A stretch of 40,463 bases of DNA, from positions 107,913 through 148,375 of the forward strand of contig CADEDH010000004.1 in NCBI GenBank assembly GCA_902826025.1. Direction: 5' to 3'. The notes below the pieces were generated by a model. That model did no database searches. It saw only the letters and a list, made by a program, of their open reading frames with translations, and was not told where the DNA came from. Shown here in pieces: positions 21,379 to 30,319 of this stretch. This DNA comes from an uncultured Actinomycetes bacterium (lineage in GTDB: Bacteria; Actinomycetota; Acidimicrobiia; Acidimicrobiales; SZUA-35). Every line of letters begins with the position of its first letter. Position 1 is the first letter of the stretch. The position numbers and the translations under genes are program-made.

Positions 21379-22218
21379 TCAGTTGGGGGCCCGGAGGAGC
21401 AGCTCCAGGCGATCGAGGTCGAGATCGATCCGGGGGTAATCGAGGTTCATATCGGCCAGCGTGGCCCGCAGCACCCGGGCCACCAGCCAGTTGCGGTACC
21501 ACTTGGCATCGGCCGGGATGACCAGCCAGGGGGCGTGATCCGGGCTGGTGCGGGCCAGCACCGATCCGTAGGCGGCCTGGAACTCGTTCCACCGGCGCCG
21601 GGTCTGCAGGTCGGCCTCGCTGAACTTCCACCGCTTGTCATCCCGGCGCAACCGGCGCAGGAACCGGCGGCGTTGCTCGTCGTAGGACAGGTGGAGGAAG
21701 CACTTGACCACCACCGTACCCGACCCGTGGAGGTCGGCTTCGAACTCGTTGATCCGCTCGATCCGGTCGTCCACCACCTCTGCCGGCTCGGTGCCGCAGG
21801 CCAGCGGCACGATGGCGTCCTCGTAGTAGGACCGGTTGAACACCCCGAGGTGCCCGGGCGGCGGAAGGCACCGCCGGTAGCGCCACAGGAACTCGTGGTC
21901 CTGCTCCTCCTTGGTGGGTTCGACAAACGACGACACCTTCACCCCGGCCGGGTTGCAGCCGATCACCACGTGCTTGATCGTGCCGTCCTTGCCCGAACAG
22001 TCGAGGCCCTGGAGCACGAGCAGCACCGAGCGGGAGCACTCGGCCAGCAGGCGGCCGTGGAACTCGAACAGCTCGTGTCGCAAGTCGGCCAGCTCGGCGT
22101 CGGCCGCCCGCCGCGACGGCTGGGCCGAGGTGTCGGTCGGGTCGTAGCCGGCCAGGTTCACGGCGCCGGCGGCGGGGCGGGCCCGGAGCAGGTTGTGCAG
22201 GTCGTCGAGCTCGCTCAT
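21379..22218 (-). CDS. ppk2: Polyphosphate kinase 2 family protein
   Basis: A 279-residue PPK2 enzyme that transfers phosphate between polyphosphate and a nucleotide. The Walker A motif is GLDCSGKDGTIKHV (about residues 70-83), the lid/Walker B region includes GVFNRSYYEDAIVP (about 125-138), and the conserved CFLHLSYDEQRRRFLRRL follows (about 172-189). WKFSEADLQTRRRWNEFQ and WLVIPADAKWYRNW complete the family pattern. Whether it prefers AMP, ADP or GDP cannot be decided here. It overlaps the diacylglycerol-kinase gene by 4 nt upstream and is followed within 13 nt by a PhoD phosphatase. Confidence 0.93.
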   Translation of the reverse strand: MSELDDLHNLLRARPAAGAVNLAGYDPTDTSAQPSRRAADAELADLRHELFEFHGRLLAECSRSVLLVLQGLDCSGKDGTIKHVVIGCNPAGVKVSSFVEPTKEEQDHEFLWRYRRCLPPPGHLGVFNRSYYEDAIVPLACGTEPAEVVDDRIERINEFEADLHGSGTVVVKCFLHLSYDEQRRRFLRRLRRDDKRWKFSEADLQTRRRWNEFQAAYGSVLARTSPDHAPWLVIPADAKWYRNWLVARVLRATLADMNLDYPRIDLDLDRLELLLRAPN

Positions 22219-23132
22219 GCCGTGGTCTCGTCCTTCTGCTCATCGGCTCGGGAGCCGCCGCCGGCCCGGCTGGCGCCCTTCTGATTGATCGTGAGGGCGG
22301 CCGGTGCCACCTCGATCTCCAGGAGCCGGGTGGCGGGCCGGAGCTCGCCGTCGAGCTCGTAGGGCCGGGCCCGTTGCTGGGTCACGACGATGCGGCGCCC
22401 CCGGGTCCGCTGCACGAGGTCGGGCGGTTCGGGCCGCCGGCGCAGGAGCCGCCAGCTCCAGGCCAGCCACTGGCGGGGAGTGGAGGCGGCGGAGACAGCC
22501 ACATCGAGCAGGCCGTCGTCGGGCTCGGCGTCGGGAAACACGGCCAGGCCGCCGCTCACCGTGCCGAAGTTGCCCACCAGCACCATTGAGGCCCGGGTAC
22601 GGAGCCAGGGCCGGCCGTCGACCTCGACGGTCGTGACGACCAGCCGGGTGTGGAGGTTGCGCAGGCAGGAGACGACATAGGCCGCCGTGCCGATGCGGGC
22701 CTTGAGGCCGGCGGGGGCGTCGTCGATCATGGCGGCGTCGAACCCGGTGCCGGCCATCACGGCGAAGGCTTCGCCGTTGATCCGGCCGATGTCGATGCGC
22801 AGCGGGGTTCCCCGCCCGGCATCGTCGGCGGCGGCCAAGCCAGTGGCCAGGCCCAGGTTGGAGGCCAGCAGGTTGCCGGTGCCGAGGGGCACGATGGCCA
22901 GGGCGGTGCCGGTCCCGGCCAGGGCATCGAGGCAGGCCCGCACGGTGCCGTCGCCGCCGCACACCACCACCAGGTCGGCCTCGTCGGCCACGGCCTGTTC
23001 GGTCTGGCCCTGGCCGGGATCGTCCTCGGTCGTCTCCCGCAGGTCCACCCCGTCGCCCAGAGCGGCCCGCAGATCGGCCTCGTCGGCGGCGCCGCCGCTG
23101 ACCGGATTCCAGATGGCCACCGTTCCGCCCAT
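22215..23132 (-). CDS. Diacylglycerol kinase / YegS-family lipid kinase
   Basis: A 305-residue lipid kinase of the DAGK catalytic family. The nucleotide-binding VVCGGDGTVRACLDAL (about residues 58-73), IVPLGTGNLLASNLGL (about 81-96) and the C-terminal ARPYELDGE element are diagnostic. It probably phosphorylates diacylglycerol or a related lipid at the inner membrane face. I chose ATG 23132 because GGAGG lies 7 nt upstream and it overlaps the preceding stop as TGATG; GTG 23135 is the in-frame alternative. It lies next to a PAP2 phosphatase that could catalyse the opposite reaction. Confidence 0.9.
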   Translation of the reverse strand: MGGTVAIWNPVSGGAADEADLRAALGDGVDLRETTEDDPGQGQTEQAVADEADLVVVCGGDGTVRACLDALAGTGTALAIVPLGTGNLLASNLGLATGLAAADDAGRGTPLRIDIGRINGEAFAVMAGTGFDAAMIDDAPAGLKARIGTAAYVVSCLRNLHTRLVVTTVEVDGRPWLRTRASMVLVGNFGTVSGGLAVFPDAEPDDGLLDVAVSAASTPRQWLAWSWRLLRRRPEPPDLVQRTRGRRIVVTQQRARPYELDGELRPATRLLEIEVAPAALTINQKGASRAGGGSRADEQKDETTA

Positions 23133-23923
23133 CACGCCACCTCCCGCCCCAGCGGCATCGGATGGGCGTCGTTATTCAACCGGTAGGGGTGGGCGTCGGT
23201 CGGCCGGCCCAGGATCGAGTGGCAGATCACGATCGATACGACGCCCAGCACGATGCCGGCCACCACGTCGCTCAGGTGGTGCATCCCCTGGTAGAGGCGG
23301 GCCGCTCCCACGATCAGGGGCAGTGCCACCGCCACGACGGCGGCGATCCGCCGTACCACCGTCGACCGGCTGTGCCAGAACAGGACCATGGCCACCACGG
23401 CGTACACCGTGGCCGCTGCCACGTGGCCGGAGGGGAAGCTCGAGCCGATGGTCGAGCCTTCGAGCTGCTCGACCGGGGGACGAGAGCGCTGCACGATGGT
23501 GGTGATGGCCACGAACGCGCCGGCTTCGAACAGCAGGGTGCCGATCACGAACACCGGCTCATGCCACCGACGCCACGCCAGGGCCATGGCAGCTGCAATG
23601 ATCAGGGTCACGACGACCTTGACCACCGTGCTCGACAGGAGCGAACCCACCATGGCCAGGTCGTTGAGCTGGGCGGTGCGGTCGGCCACCAGCTCCTGGG
23701 CCAGGCGCAGGTCGTAGTCGGTCAGGGCGTTGGGAGCGGCCCAGTCGACGAGGGCCTTGCCGATCACCGATCCGACCGCGATCACGGCGATCAGATACAG
23801 GATCGCCACGCCCATGTCCCCCCAGCTCAGCGGGAAGCGAGAGGCCCGGTGTCGGCTGCCGAGCAAGGCGTCCGCACGGCCCCTCAGACGAGACGAGGCG
23901 GGGTCGAGACCTAGATCAGCCAT
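23132..23923 (-). CDS. PAP2-superfamily membrane phosphatase
   Basis: A 263-residue polytopic phosphatase with five or six membrane helices. The three PAP2 motifs are present: QRSRPPVE (about residue 150), SSFPSGHVAAA (about 167-177) and RLYQGMHHLSDVVAG (about 213-227), including both catalytic His residues. Likely substrates are phosphatidate, undecaprenyl pyrophosphate or a similar lipid phosphate on the outer membrane face. ATG 23923 overlaps the DUF1206 stop by 8 nt, and its own stop overlaps the lipid-kinase start, so the block is a coupled operon. The frame continues upstream but only as a shadow of DUF1206. Confidence 0.92.
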   Translation of the reverse strand: MADLGLDPASSRLRGRADALLGSRHRASRFPLSWGDMGVAILYLIAVIAVGSVIGKALVDWAAPNALTDYDLRLAQELVADRTAQLNDLAMVGSLLSSTVVKVVVTLIIAAAMALAWRRWHEPVFVIGTLLFEAGAFVAITTIVQRSRPPVEQLEGSTIGSSFPSGHVAAATVYAVVAMVLFWHSRSTVVRRIAAVVAVALPLIVGAARLYQGMHHLSDVVAGIVLGVVSIVICHSILGRPTDAHPYRLNNDAHPMPLGREVA

Positions 23924-24782
23924 GGTTCCGGGGTCCTTCCAGTCGCTGGTAGCGGGCCGAAAGTCCGGCAAACAGGGCGTAGGCGATGAACCCCACCCCC
24001 ACCAGGACGACGGCCACCGCCCCGGCCAGGTGGGAGGCCACTTCCCGCACCGAGTCGTCGAACCCGGCCGCCTCATCGGGGTTGTAGGTCCATGCCGCCC
24101 GTATGAGGAAGAAGGCGATGGGAAAGAAGGCGATGCCCCGGGCCACCCAACCGACCATGCCAAGGCGGTCGATGGCCATGCCCTCGATGCCGCCCTCACC
24201 GGCGCTCATCGATTCCCGATAGCCGCCGGTGACGCCGGTGTGGATGAACGCGGCGGCCACACCGATCACCACCAGGCCGGCGACGATGATCAGCACCCGC
24301 CCCACCGGGAGATCGAGAACGCCGGTCACCAGACGTTCCAGCCGCCGGTCCTCGGCGGCGCCCGGGTCCTGGTTCCGGTTGGCCAGGATGTCCACCGTGT
24401 TGGCCAGCAGCGACAGGTAGACCAGGGCCGACAAGGCGTACCCGATCCGCTTGAGCAGGGCCTTGCCCGTCCAGTCACCGGGCAGTACCACGGTGAAGAG
24501 CCGCCAAGCGACGTAGAGCACGATGCCGATCGCCAGAACGGTGAGCAGCGCCGCCCCGTAGGAGGTGGCGGCCACGGTCTCCACCGCGCCGGCTTGGTTG
24601 GCCTCCGCCTCCGCCCCGGAGCCGCCTTCCGCCGCGACCTGGATGAACAGCACCCCCACCAGCCCGTAGACCAGGCCCTTGGCCATCCAGCCCATCTGCC
24701 CGAAGCGGGCGAACCGGTTGGCGGCCTGCCGTGCGGCCGGCTTCGGGCCGCGACCGGCTCCGATGGATGTGGTAACCCCCAT
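23916..24782 (-). CDS. DUF1206 membrane protein
   Basis: A 288-residue protein with three repeated units of two helices each, the hallmark of DUF1206. The repeats start at ARFGQMGWMAKGLVYGLVGVLF, LKRIGYALSALVYLSLLANT and LGMVGWVARGIAFFPIAFFL. Function is not known. I chose ATG 24782 because AGGAGGGA lies about 6 nt upstream; the longer open frame has no similarity. It is first in the operon that continues with PAP2, lipid kinase, PPK2 and PhoD, and its promoter region is shared with a divergent PhoD-like gene. Confidence 0.9.
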   Translation of the reverse strand: MGVTTSIGAGRGPKPAARQAANRFARFGQMGWMAKGLVYGLVGVLFIQVAAEGGSGAEAEANQAGAVETVAATSYGAALLTVLAIGIVLYVAWRLFTVVLPGDWTGKALLKRIGYALSALVYLSLLANTVDILANRNQDPGAAEDRRLERLVTGVLDLPVGRVLIIVAGLVVIGVAAAFIHTGVTGGYRESMSAGEGGIEGMAIDRLGMVGWVARGIAFFPIAFFLIRAAWTYNPDEAAGFDDSVREVASHLAGAVAVVLVGVGFIAYALFAGLSARYQRLEGPRNHG

Positions 24783-24960
24783 GTGGATCCCTCCTGGCGT
24801 GAGTGGGCCACGCCCCCTTGGCCCCTCGGCCGTCCGCCATGACAATGCGGCTGGCAAACGTGTCCCGCCCAGTTCCCCGGCGGGCCATCGCCGAAACCTG
24901 ATCAGAGTTGCCCGGGCGCCTGCTGCGCACGGGCGCCGTCCGCCCACTTATGCTCGGTCG

Positions 24961-26670
24961 ATGGATGGGACCGAGCCGGTGCTGCTACTGGGACCGATGC
25001 TTCGTTACGCCGACGAGACCTCAGCCTCGATCTGGTTGGAGACCGACCGGCCGACCACCGTCGAAGTGCTCGGCCGCGCGACCACCACATTCTGCGTCGG
25101 CGCCCGCCACTACGCCCTGGTGCTGGTGGAAGGGCTGACGCCGGGGGGCTGTGTTGAGTACTCGGTGGCCCTCGACGGCAGAGTCGTCTGGCCCGACCCG
25201 ACACTGGGCCAGCCCCCCAGCGTCATCCGCACGCCGGTGCCGGGCCAGCGAGTGACGGTCCTGGCCGGATCGTGCCGGGCAGCGGCCCCTCACCATCCGC
25301 CGTTCAGCCTGGAGCGGCTGTTCGACCACGAGGGTCGGGGCATCGACTCGCTGTGGGCCGCCGCGCTGCTGATCCAGACCCGTCCGGTGGAGGACTGGCC
25401 CGATCTGCTGCTGTTCGTTGGCGACCAGATCTACGCCGACGACAGCTCGCCCGGTGCCCGGGAGCGGATCGCCGCGGCGCGCAGCGACGGGTCGGATCTG
25501 CCGCCGGCCATCGTGGCCGGGTTCGAGGAGTACTGCTGGCTGTACCACGAGTCGTGGTCGCAGCCGGTCGAGCGGTGGCTGCTGTCGACCGTGCCGAGCA
25601 TGATGCTGTTCGACGACCACGACATGATCGACGACTGGAACATCTCGGCAGCGTGGGTGGACGACATCCGCCGGGAGTCGTGGTGGGCCGAGCACGTGAT
25701 CGGCGGTCTGGTGTCGTACTGGATCTACCAGCACCTGGGTAACCTGTCGCCGGCTCAGATCCGGGAGGAGGGTCTGCTCGACCGGCTGCTGGCCATGAGC
25801 GACGGCACCGAGGTGCTGCGGCGCTGGGCTTTTGAGTCGGAGAGCAGCACGCCACTGCCCGGTGGCTACCGGTTCAGCACGGTGCGGGAGGTGGGCGACG
25901 TGACCGTGGTGATGGTCGACTGTCGGAACTCCCGGGTGCTCGAACCGGGGCGGCGGCTGATGGTGGACGACGACGAGTGGGACTGGCTGGCCGGGCGGGC
26001 CCGGGAGGCCACCGGCCACCTGGTGCTGGCCACTCCCCTGCCGGTGTTCGTGGCCGACGGCGTGCACGACCTGCAGGTGTGGAGCGAAGCCGTGTGCGAC
26101 GGGGTGTGGGGCCGGCGGGCGGCCCGGATCGGGGAACGGGTGCGGCGGGCCCTCGACCTGGAGGACTGGTCGGCGTTCGGGGCGTCGTACGCGGCCTTCG
26201 TTCAGCTCGTGGCCGACCTCCAGGCCGACGAGGACGGGCCGGAGTCGGTGGTCGTGATGTCGGGCGATATCCATTTCAGCTACGCCGCCCAGGTGCTGCC
26301 GGCGGCCAGCGGGGCGCCGCCGGTGTGGCAGGTGGTGAGCTCCCCGATCCGCAATGCGCTCGACCCCCATGAGCGCAAGGTGATGAAGCTGGCCCTGTCC
26401 CGGCCGGGGCGGGCCGTCGGGGCGCTCCTGCGGCGGGCCGCCCGCCGGGCCGACAACCGGCCCGCCATCGACACCGTGGCCGGGCCGTTCTTCGCCAACA
26501 ACATCAGCGAGCTGCGCTACGACGCCGACCACATCGAGTTGGTGGTGGCGAACTTCACCCCGGACGGCGACGGCCGGCCCGAGCTGCGGGAGCTGTCCCA
26601 CCTCGACCTGGGATCGCGACACCACCGGCTCGAGCCCCGCAGCGAGACCGATCTCGGCCTCGTCCAATAG
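24961..26670 (+). CDS. PhoD-like alkaline phosphatase family protein, cytosolic form
   Basis: A 569-residue PhoD-like phosphatase with no signal peptide. The N-terminal beta domain (VLLLGPMLRYADETSASIWL) precedes the catalytic domain: VLAGSCRAA, LLLFVGDQIYADD, MMLFDDHDMIDDWN and VVVMSGDIHFSYAAQV give the metal-binding residues. The C-terminus has a basic helix (LLRRAARRADNRP). A TATGCT -10-like box (24949-24954) ends 6 nt before ATG 24961, so the mRNA may be leaderless. It shares its promoter region with the DUF1206-to-PhoD operon, giving two PhoD-type enzymes in one locus, one tethered to the membrane and one apparently soluble. Confidence 0.88.
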   Translation: MDGTEPVLLLGPMLRYADETSASIWLETDRPTTVEVLGRATTTFCVGARHYALVLVEGLTPGGCVEYSVALDGRVVWPDPTLGQPPSVIRTPVPGQRVTVLAGSCRAAAPHHPPFSLERLFDHEGRGIDSLWAAALLIQTRPVEDWPDLLLFVGDQIYADDSSPGARERIAAARSDGSDLPPAIVAGFEEYCWLYHESWSQPVERWLLSTVPSMMLFDDHDMIDDWNISAAWVDDIRRESWWAEHVIGGLVSYWIYQHLGNLSPAQIREEGLLDRLLAMSDGTEVLRRWAFESESSTPLPGGYRFSTVREVGDVTVVMVDCRNSRVLEPGRRLMVDDDEWDWLAGRAREATGHLVLATPLPVFVADGVHDLQVWSEAVCDGVWGRRAARIGERVRRALDLEDWSAFGASYAAFVQLVADLQADEDGPESVVVMSGDIHFSYAAQVLPAASGAPPVWQVVSSPIRNALDPHERKVMKLALSRPGRAVGALLRRAARRADNRPAIDTVAGPFFANNISELRYDADHIELVVANFTPDGDGRPELRELSHLDLGSRHHRLEPRSETDLGLVQ

Positions 26671-26731
26671 CGGGTTCGGAAGCTCCCTCCTCAGGGAAGG
26701 CGAAGTACGTTCCCCGAACAAAGGACGCCCC

Positions 26732-26950
26732 GTGCCGCCCACCTCCCCCACCCCGCCCCATGACCGAGCGCAGGATCCCGAAGCCGAGACGTCGCCCCTG
26801 GAAGACATGCGCCGGGCCGACGTTGCCAACGGCGAGAACCCGGACGAGCAGAGCAGCCAGGGGCCGCCGGGCGCCCCGCCCTCCGCAGGATCGCACCCGA
26901 CCGGTGATGGTGAGGCCCGGGACAACGAGGAGAACGATCCGCCGGCGTAA
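26732..26950 (+). CDS. Small acidic, probably disordered protein
   Basis: A 72-residue frame starting at GTG 26732 with AAAGGA 6 nt upstream. The product is rich in Pro, Glu, Asp, Ser and Gly (for example SPLEDMRRADVANGENPDEQ), with no hydrophobic core, so it is probably disordered. I do not recognise it. It lies between the soluble PhoD-like gene and the ferritin-like gene on the same strand. Confidence 0.5.
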   Translation: MPPTSPTPPHDRAQDPEAETSPLEDMRRADVANGENPDEQSSQGPPGAPPSAGSHPTGDGEARDNEENDPPA

Positions 26951-27010
26951 CGAGGCCGGGCGGGTGACGTCGTTCGTTTCAGCGGCGGTGCGTCGGGGCA
27001 GCGGACCCCA

Positions 27011-27466
27011 ATGACTGAGAACAGCATCTCGACAGCGGCCGGGAGCGACACCGACAGCAGGCGGTTGGTGGACGATCTGAACGGCGACCTGGCGCTGGAG
27101 TTCAAGTCGATCGTGCAGTACGTCCAGCACGTCGCCACGATCACCGGACCGGAGTACACCAGCACCGTCGACGAACTCAAGGTCCACCTGGTCCAGGAAT
27201 TGCATCACGCCACCGTGCTGGCCGAGCAGGTGGGGTTCCTGGGCGGCGTGCCCACAACCGAGGTGGCCGCCGCCGATCTCAGCGGCACGTCCCGGGAGGC
27301 GCTGCAAACCGACCTCGATCTGGAAACCGAGCAACTCCAGCGCTATCGGGACCGGGTGCAGCAGGCCACCGACATGGGGCTCCCCGACGTGGCCGAGGCC
27401 CTCCGACCGCTCCTCACCGAGACCCAGGAGCACGTCCGCGATCTGCAGGCGGCGCTGGGGCGCTGA
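27011..27466 (+). CDS. Ferritin-like / bacterioferritin-type protein
   Basis: A 151-residue four-helix-bundle protein. The first helix LVDDLNGDLALEFKSIVQYV (about residues 18-37) supplies Glu and Tyr/Gln. The second carries VQELHHATVLAEQVGFLGG (about residues 60-78), an ExxH motif typical of the di-iron site. Later helices contain QTDLDLETEQLQRYRDRV and EALRPLLTETQEHVRDLQ with further Glu/His. It may store or detoxify iron. It is convergent with katG copy 2, which fits a peroxide/iron defence role. Start is ATG 27011 with only a weak GGGG upstream. Confidence 0.82.
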   Translation: MTENSISTAAGSDTDSRRLVDDLNGDLALEFKSIVQYVQHVATITGPEYTSTVDELKVHLVQELHHATVLAEQVGFLGGVPTTEVAAADLSGTSREALQTDLDLETEQLQRYRDRVQQATDMGLPDVAEALRPLLTETQEHVRDLQAALGR

Positions 27467-27484
27467 GGAGCAGCCGGCGCAGCG

Positions 27485-27550
27485 TCAGGGCCGGCCCACG
27501 TCGGCCTGGTCCACCAGCCGCTTGATGGTGGCCAAGGTCGCCAGGTGATC
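27485..27550 (-). pseudogene. Possible 3' remnant of a lost gene
   Basis: On the minus strand about 22 codons (DHLATLATIKRLVDQADVGR, then P and TGA at 27485-27487) have G or C in nearly every third position. The codons just upstream (TCA TCT GGT CGT GCT GAT) do not. That abrupt change looks like the tail of a truncated gene. No family is recognised and the segment is short, so it could be chance. Confidence 0.3.
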
Positions 27551-27574
27551 AGCACGACCAGATGACTTCGGGAA

Positions 27575-27615
27575 CTCTGACGCCGGGTGCCGCCGGGCGG
27601 CACCCGACGTCAGAG
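27575..27615. terminator. Strong bidirectional terminator
   Basis: An 18-bp stem with one C-A mismatch: CTCTGACG-C-CGGGTGCCGC, loop CGG, GCGGCACCCG-A-CGTCAGAG. It stands between the convergent ferritin-like gene and katG copy 2, 16 nt after the katG stop. Confidence 0.8.
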
Positions 27616-27631
27616 ATCCGAGCTGGAGGGA

Positions 27632-29812
27632 TCAGGCCAGGTCGAACCGGTCGTTGTTCATGACCTTCACCCAACCCGATACGAAGGCGTCGAGGAACAG
27701 CTGGTCGCCGCCGGCGGCGCTGTACTCCTCGGCGATGGCCCGCAGCTGGCTGTTGGAGCCGAACACCAGATCCACCCGGGTGCCGGTCCAGCGCACCTCG
27801 CCGGTTGCCCGGTCACGGCCCTCGAAGGTGTCTTCGCCCTCACCCACCGCGCTCCACGCCACGCTCATGTCGAGCAGGTTGGTGAAGAAGTCGGTGGTCA
27901 GCTGACCCGGTCGGCTGGTGAGCACGCCGTGGCCCTCATCGCCCACGTTGGCCCCCAACACCCGCAGGCCGCCCAACAGGGCGGTCATCTCGGGGGCCGA
28001 CAGGTTCAGCATGAACGCCTTGTCGATCAGCAGGTGCTCGGTGGGCACCGACCCCTGCTTGGCCACGTAGTTGCGGAACCCGTCGGCCAGCGGCTCCAGG
28101 TACCCCATGGCCTCGACGTCGGTCGACTCCTGGCTGGCATCGGTGCGACCGGGGGTGAACGGCACGCTGATGCCGTAGCCGGCGGCCTGGGCCGCCGCCT
28201 CCACCGCCGCCGTGCCGCCCAGCACGATCAGGTCGGCCAGCGACACCGAGGCGTCGCCCTTGGCGTTGAACGTGCTCTGGATCTCACCGAGCTTGGCGAT
28301 CACGGCCCCCACGCCGGACTGGACGTTGACGTCCCAGCTGGCCTGGGGCTCCAGACGGATCCGGGCCCCGTTGGCCCCGCCCCGGAAGTCGGTGGAGCGG
28401 AAGGTGGAGGCCGAGGCCCACGCCGTCTTGACCAGCTGGTCGGTGGTGAGGCCGGAGGCGAGGATGGCGCGCTTCAGCTCGGCGATGTCGGCGTCGCCGA
28501 TCACCGGGCCCTGCGGGGCCGGCACATTGTCCTGCCACACCAGCTCCTCGGCCGGCGCCTGGGGGCCGACGTAGCGGATGGCGGGACCCATGTCACGGTG
28601 GAGTAGCTTGAACCAGGCCCGGGCGAAAGCGTCGGCCAGCTGATCGGGGTTCTCCCGGAAGCGCTTCGAGATCTCCAGGTAGAGCGGGTCGATGAGCATG
28701 GCCATGTCGGCGGTCGACATGGTGGGCGGGGCCTGCTTGCCGGGGATGTGGGCATCGGGCACCCAGAAGCCGTCCTTCACCTCCCGGGGCTGCCACTGGT
28801 TGGCCCCGGCCGGCGACTTGACCAGCTCCCACTCATGGGAGAACAGGGTCTCCAGGTACATGTTGTCCCACTGGGTGGGGGTGGGGGTCCACGCCCCTTC
28901 GAGGCCGGACGTGACCGTGTCGGCCCCCTTGCCCGAGGCGTTCGAGTTGATCCAGCCGAAGCCCTGGTCGGCCAGATCGCCACCCTCGGGCTCGGCCCCC
29001 ACCGCCTCGGCCGGACCGTTGCCGTGCATCTTGCCGAACGTGTGGCCGCCCACCACCAGGGCCACGGTCTCCTCGTCGTTCATGGCCATACGGCTGAACG
29101 TCTCGCGGATGTCACGGCCCGAAGCGAGGGCATCAGGCACCCCGTTGGGACCCTCCGGGTTGACGTAGATCAGGCCCATCTGGACCGCAGCCAGGGGGTT
29201 GGCCAGCTCCCGGTCACCCGAGTAGCGCTGGTCGCCCAGCCACTCGTTTTCGGGACCCCAGTAGATGTCGTCCTCGGCGGCCCAGATGTCGGACCGGCCG
29301 AAGGCGAAGCCGAAGGTCCTGAAGCCCATGGTCTCCAGCGCCCGGTTGCCGGCGAAGACGAGCAGGTCGGCCCAGGAGATGGCCTTGCCGTACTTCTGCT
29401 TGATGGGGAGCAGCAGGCGGCGGGCCTTGTCGAGGTTGCCGTTGTCGGGCCAGGAGTTGAGCGGGGCGAACCGCTGGGCCCCGGTGCCGGCCCCGCCTCG
29501 CCCGTCGTGCACCCGGTAGGTGCCGGCGGCGTGCCAGCTCAGGCGGATGAAGAGGCCGCCGTAGTGGCCCCAGTCGGCCGGCCACCACTCCTTCGAATCG
29601 GTCATGAGGGCATCGACGTCGCGGGTCAGCGCATCGAAGTCGATGGCCGACACCGCCGTGCCGTAGTCGAAGTCACCCAGGGGGCTGGAGGCGGGATGCC
29701 GCTGGTGGAGGATCCGCAGGTTGAGCTGGTTGGGCCACCACTTCTCGTTGGACTGGGCCTCGCTGGAGGTGAGGGCACCCCATTCGGGAGTCTGGGTTGG
29801 GCGAGCGGTCAT
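27632..29812 (-). CDS. katG: Catalase-peroxidase KatG (copy 2)
   Basis: A 726-residue catalase-peroxidase. Distal pocket Arg90-Trp93-His94 ([12 protein letters not shown]), adduct Tyr216 ([13 protein letters not shown]) and Met242 (RETFSRM), proximal His257 (VVGGHTFGK). The C-terminus is NNDRFDLA. It lacks the Ser/Glu-rich N-terminal tail of copy 1, and the two are clearly diverged (for example the region after GGHTFGK), so they look like an old duplication or independent acquisition. I chose ATG 29812 because GGAG lies 5-6 nt upstream and it overlaps the Fur stop as ATGA; the longer frame to 29854 runs into the Fur gene. Confidence 0.97.
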   Translation of the reverse strand: MTARPTQTPEWGALTSSEAQSNEKWWPNQLNLRILHQRHPASSPLGDFDYGTAVSAIDFDALTRDVDALMTDSKEWWPADWGHYGGLFIRLSWHAAGTYRVHDGRGGAGTGAQRFAPLNSWPDNGNLDKARRLLLPIKQKYGKAISWADLLVFAGNRALETMGFRTFGFAFGRSDIWAAEDDIYWGPENEWLGDQRYSGDRELANPLAAVQMGLIYVNPEGPNGVPDALASGRDIRETFSRMAMNDEETVALVVGGHTFGKMHGNGPAEAVGAEPEGGDLADQGFGWINSNASGKGADTVTSGLEGAWTPTPTQWDNMYLETLFSHEWELVKSPAGANQWQPREVKDGFWVPDAHIPGKQAPPTMSTADMAMLIDPLYLEISKRFRENPDQLADAFARAWFKLLHRDMGPAIRYVGPQAPAEELVWQDNVPAPQGPVIGDADIAELKRAILASGLTTDQLVKTAWASASTFRSTDFRGGANGARIRLEPQASWDVNVQSGVGAVIAKLGEIQSTFNAKGDASVSLADLIVLGGTAAVEAAAQAAGYGISVPFTPGRTDASQESTDVEAMGYLEPLADGFRNYVAKQGSVPTEHLLIDKAFMLNLSAPEMTALLGGLRVLGANVGDEGHGVLTSRPGQLTTDFFTNLLDMSVAWSAVGEGEDTFEGRDRATGEVRWTGTRVDLVFGSNSQLRAIAEEYSAAGGDQLFLDAFVSGWVKVMNNDRFDLA

Positions 29813-30255
29813 CGGATCTCCTGAAACAATGCTTGACGGTCTCGTGTTTGGCACTCAGGGCAAAGCCCCCAATAGATGACCTCGGCCTCGTCGACCTGGA
29901 ATCCCGAGGCTTCGGAGGGCGTGAGGCATGGCGTGTAGTCGACGGCGCAGTCGACGTCGACCATCCGGTCACAGCTCCGGCACACCAGATGATGGTGGTT
30001 GTCGCCGACGCGGTCCTCGTACCGCGTGGGTGACCCGGCGGGCTGTATCCGGCGGATGACGCCGTGCTCGGCCAGCGCGGTGAGCGTGTCGTACACCGAC
30101 TGCCGGGAGATCGCCCCGATCTCGCCCCGCACGATCTCGATCACGTCGTTGGGCGCGCTGTGGGGATGCGACGCGACGGCGCGGAGAACGGCGAGACGTT
30201 GGGCGGTCACCTGGAACCCGTGACTACGGAGCACCTGGGCTGGGTCGACTGACAC
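29809..30255 (-). CDS. furA: Fur-family metalloregulator (FurA-like, copy 2)
   Basis: A 148-residue Fur protein: [20 protein letters not shown], recognition helix [19 protein letters not shown], metal hinge [15 protein letters not shown] and C-terminal CPEC. I chose GTG 30255 because a promoter with 17-nt spacing ends 7 nt before it (30263-30291) and family similarity begins there; the frame open to 30291 would include the promoter. Its stop overlaps katG copy 2 (ATGA). By analogy with mycobacterial FurA it would repress this fur-katG pair and be relieved by peroxide. Confidence 0.9.
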   Translation of the reverse strand: MSVDPAQVLRSHGFQVTAQRLAVLRAVASHPHSAPNDVIEIVRGEIGAISRQSVYDTLTALAEHGVIRRIQPAGSPTRYEDRVGDNHHHLVCRSCDRMVDVDCAVDYTPCLTPSEASGFQVDEAEVIYWGLCPECQTRDRQALFQEIR

Positions 30256-30262
30256 GAATGGC

Positions 30263-30291
30263 AGTCTGCATCGATTTTTGGACTGAGTCAA
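30263..30291 (-). promoter_or_regulatory. Promoter of furA-katG copy 2, leaderless
   Basis: On the minus strand TTGACT (30291-30286), a 17-nt spacer with an AT-rich stretch CCAAAAATCGA, and CAGACT (30268-30263). The GTG of furA follows 7 nt later, where transcription should begin. The AT-rich spacer would be a plausible Fur operator. Confidence 0.6.
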
Positions 30292-30319
30292 GAAACAGAT
30301 GGAAACAGACCGGAGGATG

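Noticed and set aside
19752..21521. Open frame of about 589 codons opposite PhoD
   Set aside because: Antisense shadow; the PhoD strand has all phosphatase motifs.
26760..27014. 84-codon frame overlapping the small acidic protein
   Set aside because: Arg-rich product typical of an out-of-frame reading, and it overlaps a frame with a better ribosome site.
27485..27634. katG copy 2 as a second selenoprotein reading through its TGA
   Set aside because: KatG proteins normally end at this DRFDL sequence, and the hairpin after the TGA is a long terminator-type stem, not SECIS-like.
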